Shown here: in pieces, positions 34,001-44,034 of the stretch
Numbering within the stretch: the first letter of the stretch is position 1
How the letters are laid out: each line of letters begins with the position of its first letter
DNA from: Rhodocollybia butyracea
Lineage: Eukaryota; Basidiomycota; Agaricomycetes; Agaricales; Omphalotaceae
Direction: 5' to 3'
DNA length: 64,000 nt
Assembly (NCBI GenBank): GCA_015501585.1
Contig: JADNRY010000020.1
Location: 62,001 to 126,000 of the forward strand
The notes under the pieces: generated by a model
Seen by the model: the letters and a program-made list of their open reading frames with translations, nothing else
Told to the model about the DNA's origin: nothing
Database searches by the model: none
Translations under genes and position numbers: made by a program

Positions 34001-36861
34001 TGTCAGCTATTCTCCCAATGGAAAGTACATTGTGTCTGGTTCAGGTGATCAGACCCTGAGAATTTGGAATGCAGAAACTGGGCAGCCAGTAGGAGAGCCA
34101 TTGAAGGGGCATAATGATTGGGTTGAGTCAGTTGCCTACTCTCCAGATGGAAAACACATTGTGTCTGGTTCAGGTGATCAGACCCTGAGAATCTGGAATG
34201 CAGAAACTGGGCAGCCAGTAGGAGACCCATTAAAGGGCATACTAGACTGGTTCAGTCAGTTGCCTACTCTCCAGATGGAAAACACATTGTGTCTGGTTCA
34301 CGTGATCAGACCTTGAGAATCTGGAATGCAGAAACTGGGCAGCCAGTAGGAGAGCCTTTGAAGGGGCATAATGATTGGGTTCGGTCAGTTGCCTACTCTC
34401 CAGATGGAAAACACATTGTGTCTGGTTCTTCTGATGAGACCCTGAGAATCTGGAATGCAGAAACTGGGCAGCCAGTAGGAGAGCCATTAAAGGGCATAAT
34501 GGTTTCGTTCAGTCAGTTGCCTACTCTCCAGATGGAAAACACATTGTGTCTGGTTCACGTGATCAAACCCTGAGAATCTGGAATGCAGGAACTGGGCAGC
34601 CAGTAGGAGAGCCATTGAAGGGGCATACTAGATTGGTTCAGTCAGTTGCCTACTCTCCAGATGGAAAACACATTGTGTCTGGTTCACGTGATCAAACCCT
34701 GAGAATCTGGAATGCAGGAACTGGGCAGCCAGTAGGAGAGCCATTGAAGGGGCATACTAGATTGGTTCACTCAGTTGCCTACTCTCAAGATGGAAAACAC
34801 ATTGTGTCTTGTTCTGATGATCAGACCCTGAGAATCTGGAATGCAGAAACTGGGCAGCCAGTAGGAGAGCCATTAAAAGGGCATAATGATTGGGTTGAGT
34901 CAGTTGCCTACTCTCCAGATGGAAAACACATTGTGTCTTGTTCTGATGATCAGACCCTGAGAATCTGGAATGCAGAAACTGGGCAGCCAGTAGGAGAGCC
35001 ATTAAAAGGGCATAATGGTTTCGTTCACTCAGTTGCCTACTCTCCAGATGGAAAACACATTGTGTCTGGTTCTTTTGATTGGACCCTGAAAATTTGGAAT
35101 GCAGAAACTGGGCAGCCAGTAGGAGACCCATTGAAGGGGCATAATGATTGGGTTGAGTCAGTTGCCTACTCTCCAGATGGAAAACACATTGTGTCTGGTT
35201 CTGCTGATGAGACCCTGAGAATCTGGAATGCAGAAACTGGGCAGCCAGTAGGAGACACATTGAAGGGGCATAATGATTTCGTTCAGTCAGTTGCCTACTC
35301 TCCAGATGGAAAACACATTGTGTCTGGTTCACGTGATCAAACCCTGAGAATCTGGAATGCAGGAACTGGGCAGCCAGTAGGTGAGCCATTGAAGGGCATA
35401 ATGATTGGGTTGAGTCAGTTGCCTACTCTCCAGATGGAAAACACATTGTGTCTGGTTCAGGTGATCAGACCCTGAGAATCTGGAATGCAGAAACTGGCCA
35501 GCCAGTAGGAGAGCCATTGAAGGTGCATAATGATTGGGTTGAGTCAGTTGCCTACTCTCCAGATGGAAAACACATTGTGTCTGGTTCAGGTGATCAGACC
35601 CTGAGAGTCTGGAATGCAGAAACTGGGCAGCCAGTAGGAGACACATTGAAGGGGCATAATGATTTCGTTCAGTCAGTTGCCTACTCTCCAAATGGAAAAC
35701 ACATTGTGTCTGGTTCTGATGATCACACCCTGAGAATCTGGAATGCAGAAACTGGGCAGCCAGTAGGAGAGCCATTGAAGGGGCATAATGATTGGGTTGA
35801 GTCAGTTGCCTACTCTCCAGATGGAAAACACATTGTGTCTGGTTCAGGTGATCAGACCCTGAGAATCTGGAATGCAGAAACTGGCCAGCCAGTAGGAGAG
35901 CCATTGAAGGTGCATAATGATTGGGTTGAGTCAGTTGCCTACTCTCCAGATGGAAAACACATTGTGTCTGGTTCAGGTGATCAGACCCTGAGAGTCTGGA
36001 ATGCAGAAACTGGGCAGCCAGTAGGAGACCCATTAAAGGGCATACTAGACTGGTTCAGTCAGTTGCCTACTCTCCAGATGGAAAACACATTGTGTCTGGT
36101 TCTTTTGATTGGACCCTGAAAATTTGGAATGCAGAAACTGGGCAGCCAGTAGGAGAGCCATTGAAGGGGCATAATGATTGGGTTGAGTCAGTTGCCTACT
36201 CTCCAGATGGAAAACACATTGTGATTTCGTTCAGTCAGTTGCCTACACTCCAGATGGAAAACACATTGTGTCTGGTTCACGTGATCAAACCCTGAGAATC
36301 TGGAATGCAGAAACTGGGCAGCCAGTAGGTGAACCATTAAAGGGGCATAATGGTAGGGTTGAGTCAGTTGCCTACTCTCCAGATGGAAAACATATTGTGT
36401 CTGGTTCTTATGATCAGACCCTGAGAGTCTGGAATGCAGAAACTGGGCAGCCAGTAGGAGACACATTGAAAGGGCATAATGATTCGGTTCAGTCAGTTGT
36501 TTACTCTCCAGATGGAAAACACATTGTGTCTGGGTCTAGTGATCAGAACCTGAGATTCTGCAACACAGAAACCAGCTTGCCAGCAGCAGAGCCATCAAAG
36601 GAGCTCAACAATTTGATTCTATCCCTTGCCCATTTTTCCAGCTCCCTTGAACATCCCCAAACTTTGGCCACTAGCCAAGGCTGGGTGGTAGTAAATACTA
36701 GCAGTCTTTTGTTTTGGCTTCCTTCCCAGTACAGGGTCGGAGTTGCTGACCAACGCCAGGTTCTCACCATCCCGCCTGCTGCTGCCAATCAAGCAGTGCA
36801 CATTGACTATGGTAATTTTATATATGGTAAAAACTGGGAAGGTTGTTGGAAATTGTTTTAA
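31070..36861 (+). pseudogene. NACHT-WD40 (STAND) gene, multiply frameshifted
   Basis: Short N-terminal exons (31070 to about 32460) encode a C2-like and helical region. The NACHT domain (frame 32473-33348) has Walker A GLAGTGKSS (32731-32757) and Walker B LVIIDALDEW (33055-33084). A winged-helix-like linker follows, out of frame (shifts near 33330 and 33440, a TGA near 33890). Then come about 21 WD40 units of 43 aa (to about 36560) and a C-terminal LLFWLPSQYRVGV tail. Such proteins act as NLR-like signalling ATPases in fungal allorecognition (Podospora het-e/het-d relatives); the role here is inferred. The WD array alone has five shifts, all in the same direction. As sequenced it cannot make the full protein. 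Confidence 0.8.
33990..36565 (+). repeat. Near-identical WD40 repeat array, 129-bp unit
   Basis: About 21 tandem units of 129 bp, each reading like [15 protein letters not shown] then [15 protein letters not shown]. Differences concentrate at a few positions after SGS (GDQ, RDQ, DDQ, SDE, FDW, ADE, YDQ) and in the GHNDWVE loop (DWVE, DFVQ, TRLVQ, GFVH, GRVE), the surface positions known to vary in HET-type WD arrays. One unit near 36220 lost 82 bp. Units at about 34225 and 36025 share the same frameshift. Confidence 0.92.
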
Positions 36862-37208
36862 TGTGTGTGCTTTTATAATCTACAAGATATGTGATTTCTG
36901 TTTAGGAATCTGATGAATGTCCAATCAGGCGGTCAGTCCTGGGATCCAACACATTTTGTTTTGGCTTCCTTCCCAGTACAGGGTCGGAGTTGCTGACCAA
37001 CGCCAGGTTCTCACCATCCCTGCTGATGCTGCCAATCAAGCAGTGCACATTGACTATAGTAATTTTATATATATGGTAAAAACTGGGAAGGTTGTTGGAA
37101 ATTGTTGTAATGTGTGTGCTTTTATAATCTACAAGATATGGAATTTCTGTTAAGGAATCTGATGAGTGTCCAATGAGGTGGTCAGTCCTGGGATCCAACA
37201 CAAGTAGT
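36713..37208 (+). repeat. Tandem duplication of the NACHT-WD40 3' end
   Basis: A unit of about 245 bp beginning TTTTGGCTTCCTTCCCAGTA occurs at 36713 and again at 36957. It includes the last coding segment and a downstream block ending GGTCAGTCCTGGGATCC. The second copy is outside the reading frame. Confidence 0.85.
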
Positions 37209-39300
37209 TAGTGTGGCTGAACAAGGTATTAGTAGATACCTTGCAAACGCATTAGTACTACAGTACTACATGCAAGCTTATATACTGTACATACTGTATA
37301 ATATTGCTGATATGATGCGTAAGTATACGGACATACAAACCTACCGGCTAACTAATCTCCGGAGTTTCCAGCAATATACAACGCAAGAGGTATCTACTTC
37401 AAACTTCTTCCATTTCTCAAAATATGTGCTGGTAGCACTCTCATCTACCTGCTTGAATGTCAATACAGACCTAAATGATAACTGTTAACAACCCAAAAAC
37501 AAACTGTGTCTTATTGGTGTTTACACACGGTCATATCAGGTTGCGCAATGTCAATGTTGGAGATCTATTTAACAGGTTGGCCAATGCCAGTCATGAAGCT
37601 GATTGTAGCTGGATAGAGCATATACCCAACACCATGGATGGCATAAGTATACCACAACAATCTAAATTATACTTTACAAGCTCACTTACATTGTGTATAT
37701 TGAACAACTTAACACATCTCCTGTTCATAACTATTATTACTTGGCACTCAAAATGACTCGGAATGACTAGACCTGCTGATCATATGACTATGACTTGCCG
37801 GAACATGCGGGTATATTCAAATGACTTACATTGAGTCATTGAGGCTGTACTTATTTAGAATGGCTTACTCATGCAAACCATGGTTTGCCTTGAGGCTAAC
37901 ACATGTACTATATATTTAATTACTTAATGATTTCCCATGTAAAAGACTATAAAAGGGGGGAATCACCCATACACCCATTTTCTTTAGTCTCTATATTTTG
38001 TAACCCAGTACCTACAAGAATTACACTTGTTATCTCAATTCTTTGTGTGAACAACACCTGAGGAATTATCAACTAAGTAAATACAGCAAGACTCACTTTA
38101 ATATTAAGGATATTGAAGGTACGTATTCCCGACGCTTATTGTCACCAATACCCGTATAGTGCACACCAACTCTATACAAAAATACCTCCAAAACACTGTA
38201 ACGTCTAGGTTCTTGTAAGCTTTATCTACCGAGCAGCCCCCGAATCTGTTAGATCGGAAGTATTAGTTAAATACAACTGGTTAATAAGCCTCTTTGTTCG
38301 AGACTTGACACATTGTCACGTTGAATGTTGTTGTTGAACAGCCGATTTTGTCATGATTTTGTCAAGGGTGTCCGAAAAAAATATTATATTACACGATGCC
38401 GAAAAATATTTTAAGGCTCCTGGCGGGCCAACCAACTACCCACGTGATCGCAGATTTGCCTTATATAGTAACATCTTATCTATGATGTGTCATGTCATTA
38501 CAAATCATGATAAGATATGAACAACATCTCCTGCTAGTACCTATCTAATAGTATCTATATAGTGTGTACAGCTCAATCCTGCAACTGTAATCACGAATCC
38601 TTATGATTGTGGTGAATAGTGCTTGTGCATCCACTTAGAAGTTAGAACCTTCTGAATCATGGAAATATGGGGGTAAAAAAAATATTTTAGTGGGCTCCCA
38701 GCACCAACCAACTGGGGGTTGTAACGGACCACAACCCCCGTGCCCTCTTGGATTTTCTATAGCTAGACTGCCCGGTTTACCGCAAGTGTGCACTATTCCA
38801 CCGAGAACCTCCTTAATTGTCAGATTGACTATAAGGAGGAATAGTGAAAATTCATCCAGCCCGCATCCACAGAGTCCACTCTAAACTTGGGGAAGATACC
38901 AATTGTAACGTTGTGCTTGTGTTAGTCTAATCTGGTAAGTCATTGTTGCTAGACACCAGCGCTTGAGGGGTATTATTTGAAGAATCTGATTGTGTTGGGG
39001 GCCCACTACTTGATTTAGGCAACTGTACAGCGGCAGAAGGCACTGAAGCGAAGTTATGACCTCACAGGTGTGTAGATGCAATCTCCTGGGGCGGCAAAGC
39101 CAGATTATGACTTCCTGCCACCTAGCAGAAGTCTGAAGGAGTATTCAAGTTCAGAGGTATACTGTTTGGTGACGCAAAATTTTGATGTCATGGCTGCACC
39201 GAGGGAATATCTTGAGGCAGTGAAGCCAAATCGTGAGGTCCCACATGCCCCGAAAAAATATCCCAATCTTGCGGCATGCTATTTGGCAAAACCAAGTATG
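37209..39300. other. Spacer with a TATA-like promoter region
   Basis: No gene is supported. At about 37948-37960 ACTATAAAAGGGGG looks like a strong TATA box, and the following 150 bp resembles an LTR or leader, but I cannot find its partner. A plus-strand frame at 39076-39300 (start of a 91-codon frame) is cut by the LTR retrotransposon at 39301; the word AGAGTCCACTCTAAA near 38873 also occurs in the degenerate blocks at 27840 and 62360. Confidence 0.35.
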
Positions 39301-39489
39301 TGTTATGACCCGGATCTAAATCCTATACACCCAATCTTTTTTCTTCTGTAACCAACTATGAACACTATCATTAATACTTCTACTTAACATTTTACATTCA
39401 TTAGTTATTCAACACCATTTGGGTTAATGCTGCACACATTCTTCCAGAACACCAGAATGATCTTTAACAGTCACTGCACAGTCTGCACA

Positions 39490-39800
39490 GTCATGACATC
39501 ATTCTAGCTCCACAACTATGATGTCATCTTGCTACTCCACAATCATGATGTCATTCCACTGCTCCGCAGTTATGATATCACATCACTGCTCCACAGCTAT
39601 GACATCACTGCTCCACAGCTATGACATCATTGCATAGCCTCTTTACATCAATGACTCAATATCAGTCATTGCACAGCCAGATATCTGAGTCAACTACGGT
39701 TCCGCATACATGACTCAATATTAGTCATTGCACAGCATTACATAGTCAGACTGACTCATCCGCAGTATTTCCGCAGTTATGACTCAAATCTAGTCATTCC
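39490..39800 (+). promoter_or_regulatory. LTR U3 repeats with CRE-like and TGACTCA motifs
   Basis: About seven spaced copies of a 24-30-bp unit with TGACATCA or TGATGTCA (ATF/CREB-type) are followed by at least three ATGACTCAA sites, each facing an inverted AGTCATT about 8-12 bp away. TGACTCA is the core of the Gcn4/Cpc1 bZIP site in fungi. Their role as stress-responsive promoter elements is inferred. Confidence 0.55.
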
Positions 39801-39832
39801 GCAGCATTTCCTAACTAGTACACATTGCACAG

Positions 39833-39840
39833 TATATAAG
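39833..39840 (+). promoter_or_regulatory. LTR TATA box
   Basis: TATATAAG about 110 bp upstream of the hairpin array and directly downstream of the U3 repeats. The equivalent in the 3' LTR is 44567-44574. It implies transcription starting near 39865-39880, which would place the hairpin array in the transcript. Confidence 0.6.
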
Positions 39841-39940
39841 TAGTCTAGATTTACCAATGTACGTGAGACGTATTATTTTTCTTAAATCCAAACCCCCACT
39901 TGTTTGCTGTTATCACTTGTGTGAATCACCAGACCAACTC

Positions 39941-40345
39941 ATTGTATCTTGTTGAGCTATCTCCAAGTTACAATACACATTTATACATCTTGTTGAGCTA
40001 ACTCCAAGTTGTATCCACTAATATTCACCTGTTGAGCTATCTCCTAGTGAATACTTCTTTAATTGCCACTTGTTGAGCTATCTCCGAGTTGCAACTTCCT
40101 ATTACTTGTTGAGCTATCTCCAAGTATTAGACATCACACTCACTATTACTTGTTGAGCTATCTCCGAGTACTAGACACCACACTCACTATTACTTGTTGA
40201 GCTATCTCCGAGTATTAGACACCACACTCACTACTACTTGTTGAGCCATCTCCGAGTATTAGTTCTGATTCATATTACTGCTTGTCGAGCCATCTCCGAG
40301 GGTAATCTTATTATTATTTGTCGAGCTATCTCCAAATAATAACTT
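39941..40345 (+). repeat. Ten-unit covarying hairpin array (5' LTR)
   Basis: Ten units spaced 36-44 bp apart share the core TTGAGCTATCTC (at 39952, 39993, 40032, 40073, 40109, 40153, 40197, 40241, 40285 and 40321, with TCGAG or CCAT variants). On either side of each core lie complementary arms whose sequence changes from unit to unit, for example TTATTATTTG with CAAATAATAA, and ATTGTATCTTG with CAAGTTACAAT. The core itself can form GAG-CTAT-CTC with a two-base bulge. T-G pairs fit plus-strand RNA. Confidence 0.85.
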
Positions 40346-40565
40346 CTGTGAGTTTTGTATTACAAACTAGTTACTAACTTTACTTGAGCCTAGTTGTTTG
40401 AGTATATATTTTTTGCCTAGCGGTTTCATCAAACAGAAAGGCTTGCTCTATAATCTCCATTAATTTCTCTTATCATTGTTACCACTGAGTTACGTACTGT
40501 GAAGGTTTGGACGAGACTATTGATCGAGTCATAACATAATAATACGTCTCCACCCGCCCTCATGA

Positions 40566-42815
40566 ATGTCTACACAAACAACTAGATCATACACCCAGAT
40601 TGGGTCGCACCAATTTGTTCAAGGATCTAATATCCCCACCTTTCTAATTGGTTTTAATGCTCCAGGATATACACTGGGACAACACAATACTAATGTTGGA
40701 AATACAAACCAGGGGTCACCCACTACTATTTCAAATGGTGAATTTGTAGTAATGCAGAGAATTCACATTGGATCAAAGGGTTCAAATTTAACGGAAACTG
40801 TGGTTCAAGAAGTTAGAATGCCACCTACTGCACAAATTGCACAGATATTTGCTTGTCATGATGACCGTTCCACCAGTCATTTAGTTGATAATGGTTCGCG
40901 AGGACAACAGCAGCAAATGCCTAATTTTGTAGCAAGTGCACCTCTACCTTTTTTACATCATAGCCATTCTGCACAATTTGATACACACAAATCTCAAAGT
41001 GGAGAATTTACACGGCAAAGCAGGAACATTGTTCAGTTCTCAGAACCAGAACAAAGTCCTTCACTTACCTACCACTCATCATCTGCACCAGCAATTACTA
41101 GAGCCAAACAGGCAACTGGGAGTACAACAACTAATGGCCAAATGTCTTCTGTACTATCAAGTCAAAGACAAATTGAACCTATTAGAAGATCTCCATTGTC
41201 TTTAGTCCCTGAGGAAGGGCAAGAGCATTCCATGACTCATAGTAATCCACATCATAAATCTCTCTCTCACCATTCTCAGTCAGATCACAGTGCTGGAAGT
41301 GTTGTTAGGAGTTTAAATCACTCACAAGGGCATGAACAAGCACCTGTTCAATTGCAAGGTTTACAGCCAACTATATCTGCTCAGAATCATCCATCACCAA
41401 GTGGATCTTTCCAAAGTTCAGTAAAACAAGGCTCATACAAGTCAAACAATACTGTACCAGTTCTGAACCAGTTTCAAAATGAACAAATACAATTTGACAG
41501 ACTCAGCCAGCAATGCCAAATATTTTTGGAGTCATTAGGCTATAGAAGCAGTAATGCTCAGCCATGGCAATGGATCCAACAGTTGACAAGACTAGGTCAG
41601 AGAGAACTTGCATCATTAAGCCCAAACCTGTATCAAAGGATGTCAGAAGAAAGAAATACTCAAATTCTAACACACCTATACACTGAGATACAAAGGGATG
41701 AGGTTCAAGCTCTACTGAGGGCAAGGAGTAATATGAGTGTTGAATTAGCACCTTCTCTTCATACAAGCCAACGAGCCAAAGGACAGGAAAATGCACAAGG
41801 AAATGCACAAAGTGCTCACACACCTGTACAAAACACAGGAAATGTGGTAGAAACTCATCCTCAACACAGTGTAGAGGAATCTAGGGCTCACTCACCAAGC
41901 CCTCAGATTGTCAACAGGCTATCTATGTTACAACCTGTGATGCACATGTCATCAGCACCAGATCCTGTTGAAAAAGTGGAGCAAGGAACAAGGAATGACA
42001 ACCAAGTTATTCACTCTGCAACTCTACCTCAACATGATGAATTAGCACATACTGGTAGTAGTCAGGCGCTACTTGATCGAGGGCAAAGAAATGCCAGCCT
42101 TATGAGCAGAAAACAAAATTTTGTAATGTCTACAAAATCTGAACAAGCTCAAGCTACAAGTCAATGTTTATTTCTTGAAACCCAACCAATAGATCCAACA
42201 CCACTACCTGCAGAAAATAATCATGTTCCACAGACTCTCATTCATGAGCCTTTAGGTTTGGACTGGGCTGAGCAAGCACATGATTTTTTGCAAAGCAAAA
42301 ATGATTATTCTTTTGTCTCACACAAAGGCAGGACACAAAAAGTCTCAAAAGGAGCCTCACCATTGTTCCCACTAGCATATGGTCCAGAAATCGATAACTT
42401 TGTACAAAATGACTGTCATACTGCTCAAAATACGGTTTTGGATCAGGATAGCCCACCAAACAATCATACATCACAAGCTCAACAACAGAGGGCCACCACG
42501 CTGACTCCAAGAGCTTCTAGAATGAATCAAGACAATTCTAGAAATGATAATGTTAATAAGATGTCAGTAGTACTAACCACTTGGGTCACTCCAGAAGAGT
42601 ATGACCAAAGACAAGGAAAAGGGGCTTGTACTTACTGTGAAAAGATAGGCCACTTTGCCCAACACTGCCCACAACAGCATGAACATGTGTCAGGTCAAGC
42701 TGCATTTATTGAAACTTCCAGAAAAATACCCGACAACATTATAATTGAAGTTAGAGATGAAATTTGGGATATTGATGGCACACTCTTGGGAAGGAATGCA
42801 AAAGGGGATGGATAA
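40566..42815 (+). CDS. Gag-like protein with zinc knuckle (749 aa)
   Basis: A single uninterrupted frame starting 30 bp after the 5' LTR; an ATG at 40562 is in another frame, so 40566 is chosen. The first 300 residues are rich in Gln, Ser, His and Asn. Residues about 300-400 form a helical, capsid-like block (QWIQQLTRLGQRELASL, MSEERNTQIL). A canonical CX2CX4HX4C zinc knuckle, CTYCEKIGHFAQHC, is at residues 688-701, as in nucleocapsids that bind genomic RNA. No protease motif follows. It would assemble particles and package the element RNA. Its likely RNA ligand could be the hairpin array in the LTR (inference). Confidence 0.85.
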   Translation: MSTQTTRSYTQIGSHQFVQGSNIPTFLIGFNAPGYTLGQHNTNVGNTNQGSPTTISNGEFVVMQRIHIGSKGSNLTETVVQEVRMPPTAQIAQIFACHDDRSTSHLVDNGSRGQQQQMPNFVASAPLPFLHHSHSAQFDTHKSQSGEFTRQSRNIVQFSEPEQSPSLTYHSSSAPAITRAKQATGSTTTNGQMSSVLSSQRQIEPIRRSPLSLVPEEGQEHSMTHSNPHHKSLSHHSQSDHSAGSVVRSLNHSQGHEQAPVQLQGLQPTISAQNHPSPSGSFQSSVKQGSYKSNNTVPVLNQFQNEQIQFDRLSQQCQIFLESLGYRSSNAQPWQWIQQLTRLGQRELASLSPNLYQRMSEERNTQILTHLYTEIQRDEVQALLRARSNMSVELAPSLHTSQRAKGQENAQGNAQSAHTPVQNTGNVVETHPQHSVEESRAHSPSPQIVNRLSMLQPVMHMSSAPDPVEKVEQGTRNDNQVIHSATLPQHDELAHTGSSQALLDRGQRNASLMSRKQNFVMSTKSEQAQATSQCLFLETQPIDPTPLPAENNHVPQTLIHEPLGLDWAEQAHDFLQSKNDYSFVSHKGRTQKVSKGASPLFPLAYGPEIDNFVQNDCHTAQNTVLDQDSPPNNHTSQAQQQRATTLTPRASRMNQDNSRNDNVNKMSVVLTTWVTPEEYDQRQGKGACTYCEKIGHFAQHCPQQHEHVSGQAAFIETSRKIPDNIIIEVRDEIWDIDGTLLGRNAKGDG

Positions 42816-44034
42816 AAGGACATCGACCAGATAAACATCCTAGCATCTCAATAACCAGATGCTCATAGTCACAATGATTACACCCCAATAACTCTGCTTG
42901 CAACTCAAGTGGAAACATCACCAGAAATTATTTCCATGATTTTAACCCACCTCAATACATCTATCTGCAGAGCAAAATCAATTAACAGGTTTTTGCAGAT
43001 TTTATCCAATATCTATGCCTCACCTTTCACCAATGATTGTAAATGAGATTATTGGTCAAATAAGCCCAATTATGCCTTGAATTATGCCATATACTCCGAC
43101 TCTATAGAAAGCAATGCACCATGTATTGTGCTACTGAGAGTTCTCACCAGAAAAAAACCACAAAGAATGTCAACGCTACCCCAATAATCTCAGACCAAAT
43201 GCCACTAGTTATAGCAGATAGTGTGCCCAGAAACTGAAGAAAAAAACATCAGGAAATGAACAAGCTTTGAAAGACATGTAAAAGTGCTGAATGAGAAGGG
43301 GAAAGGAAGAAAGTTCTTGGACGATTTGATGAGTTTCAGACCAACCTAAGATGAAACAGCTATATCATACCCGCTTTTTCATCTAATAATACATCTCATC
43401 AATATCGCATCAAGTCATAACTTGGTCATAAAATAATAATACATCTCCAATTCTCGCCACTTGGACAACTTAAATACCAGATTGGTATTAATGCTTACTG
43501 AAATGCATGGATCTGTGTCCAAGACGCAGATACTACAGTGACAAGTTTCAAGTTCAGGAAATGAAATGTCCGAAAGTCCACTATTTCCATAAAAATCATC
43601 AATCAGACGGCACCAATTGACATCAAAGCCACCATCAAATCACTGATATGCAAACAGCTGTATGCAATCAAGCAATCAGAAAAAATTTGAAACAATCATT
43701 TTGATTGATGGACTTCCCATAAATCAGATCCATGGACATAGTACCACCCAACATGCTGATGTACTATTGAAATCATGATGTTTATTGTCCCAGGTCTGAT
43801 GCAACTAATGTGGCATGGAAAATACACCAATTACAGTAATGACACTAACGACACTAATGTCCAGTTAATGACCAATTAACAGGCCATCACATAACCACCA
43901 TTTGAAGTCAGGATGCTTGAACTCATGAACATCTTTACTTGAGATGCAACTGATAGGTGCAATCCCACTAACTATGACCGGATAACCTAACTCCTATGTG
44001 GCCTCAGAGGGTTTCGGCCTTAAGGGGGGAGTAC
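42816..44034 (+). other. Non-coding interior of the LTR element
   Basis: No reading frame of note. The word TAATAATACATCTC, which also occurs as TAATAATACGTCTCC directly after the 5' LTR (40537), appears twice more at about 43385 and 43434. It ends with the polypurine tract. It may be residual pol sequence diverged beyond recognition, or spacer kept for RNA length. Confidence 0.5.
44022..44032 (+). other. Polypurine tract
   Basis: AAGGGGGGAG lies two or three bases before the 3' LTR and is the expected plus-strand primer of LTR retrotransposons. Confidence 0.75.

Larger units (their letters stand above)
39301..40536 (+). repeat. 5' LTR of the gag-only retrotransposon
   Basis: It contains, in order: a U3 with repeated GCTCCACAGCTATGACATCA-like units (about 39490-39640), several TGACTCA sites (39650-39790), a TATA box (39833-39840) and then the ten-unit hairpin array (39941-40345), before the GTCATAACA end. 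Confidence 0.92.

Noticed and set aside
34003..36466. Long minus-strand open frames rich in [15 protein letters not shown]
   Set aside because: They are antisense shadows of the plus-strand WD40 repeats; the periodicity and sequence follow the 129-bp unit.
37948..38120. A solo LTR around the TATA-like ACTATAAAAGGGGG
   Set aside because: I could not find matching ends or target duplicates, so it is only noted as a promoter-like stretch.
39941..40345. CRISPR array or tRNA-like repeats
   Set aside because: The constant part is only about 12 bp, the variable parts are complementary arms and not spacers, and the array lies in an LTR of a eukaryotic element.
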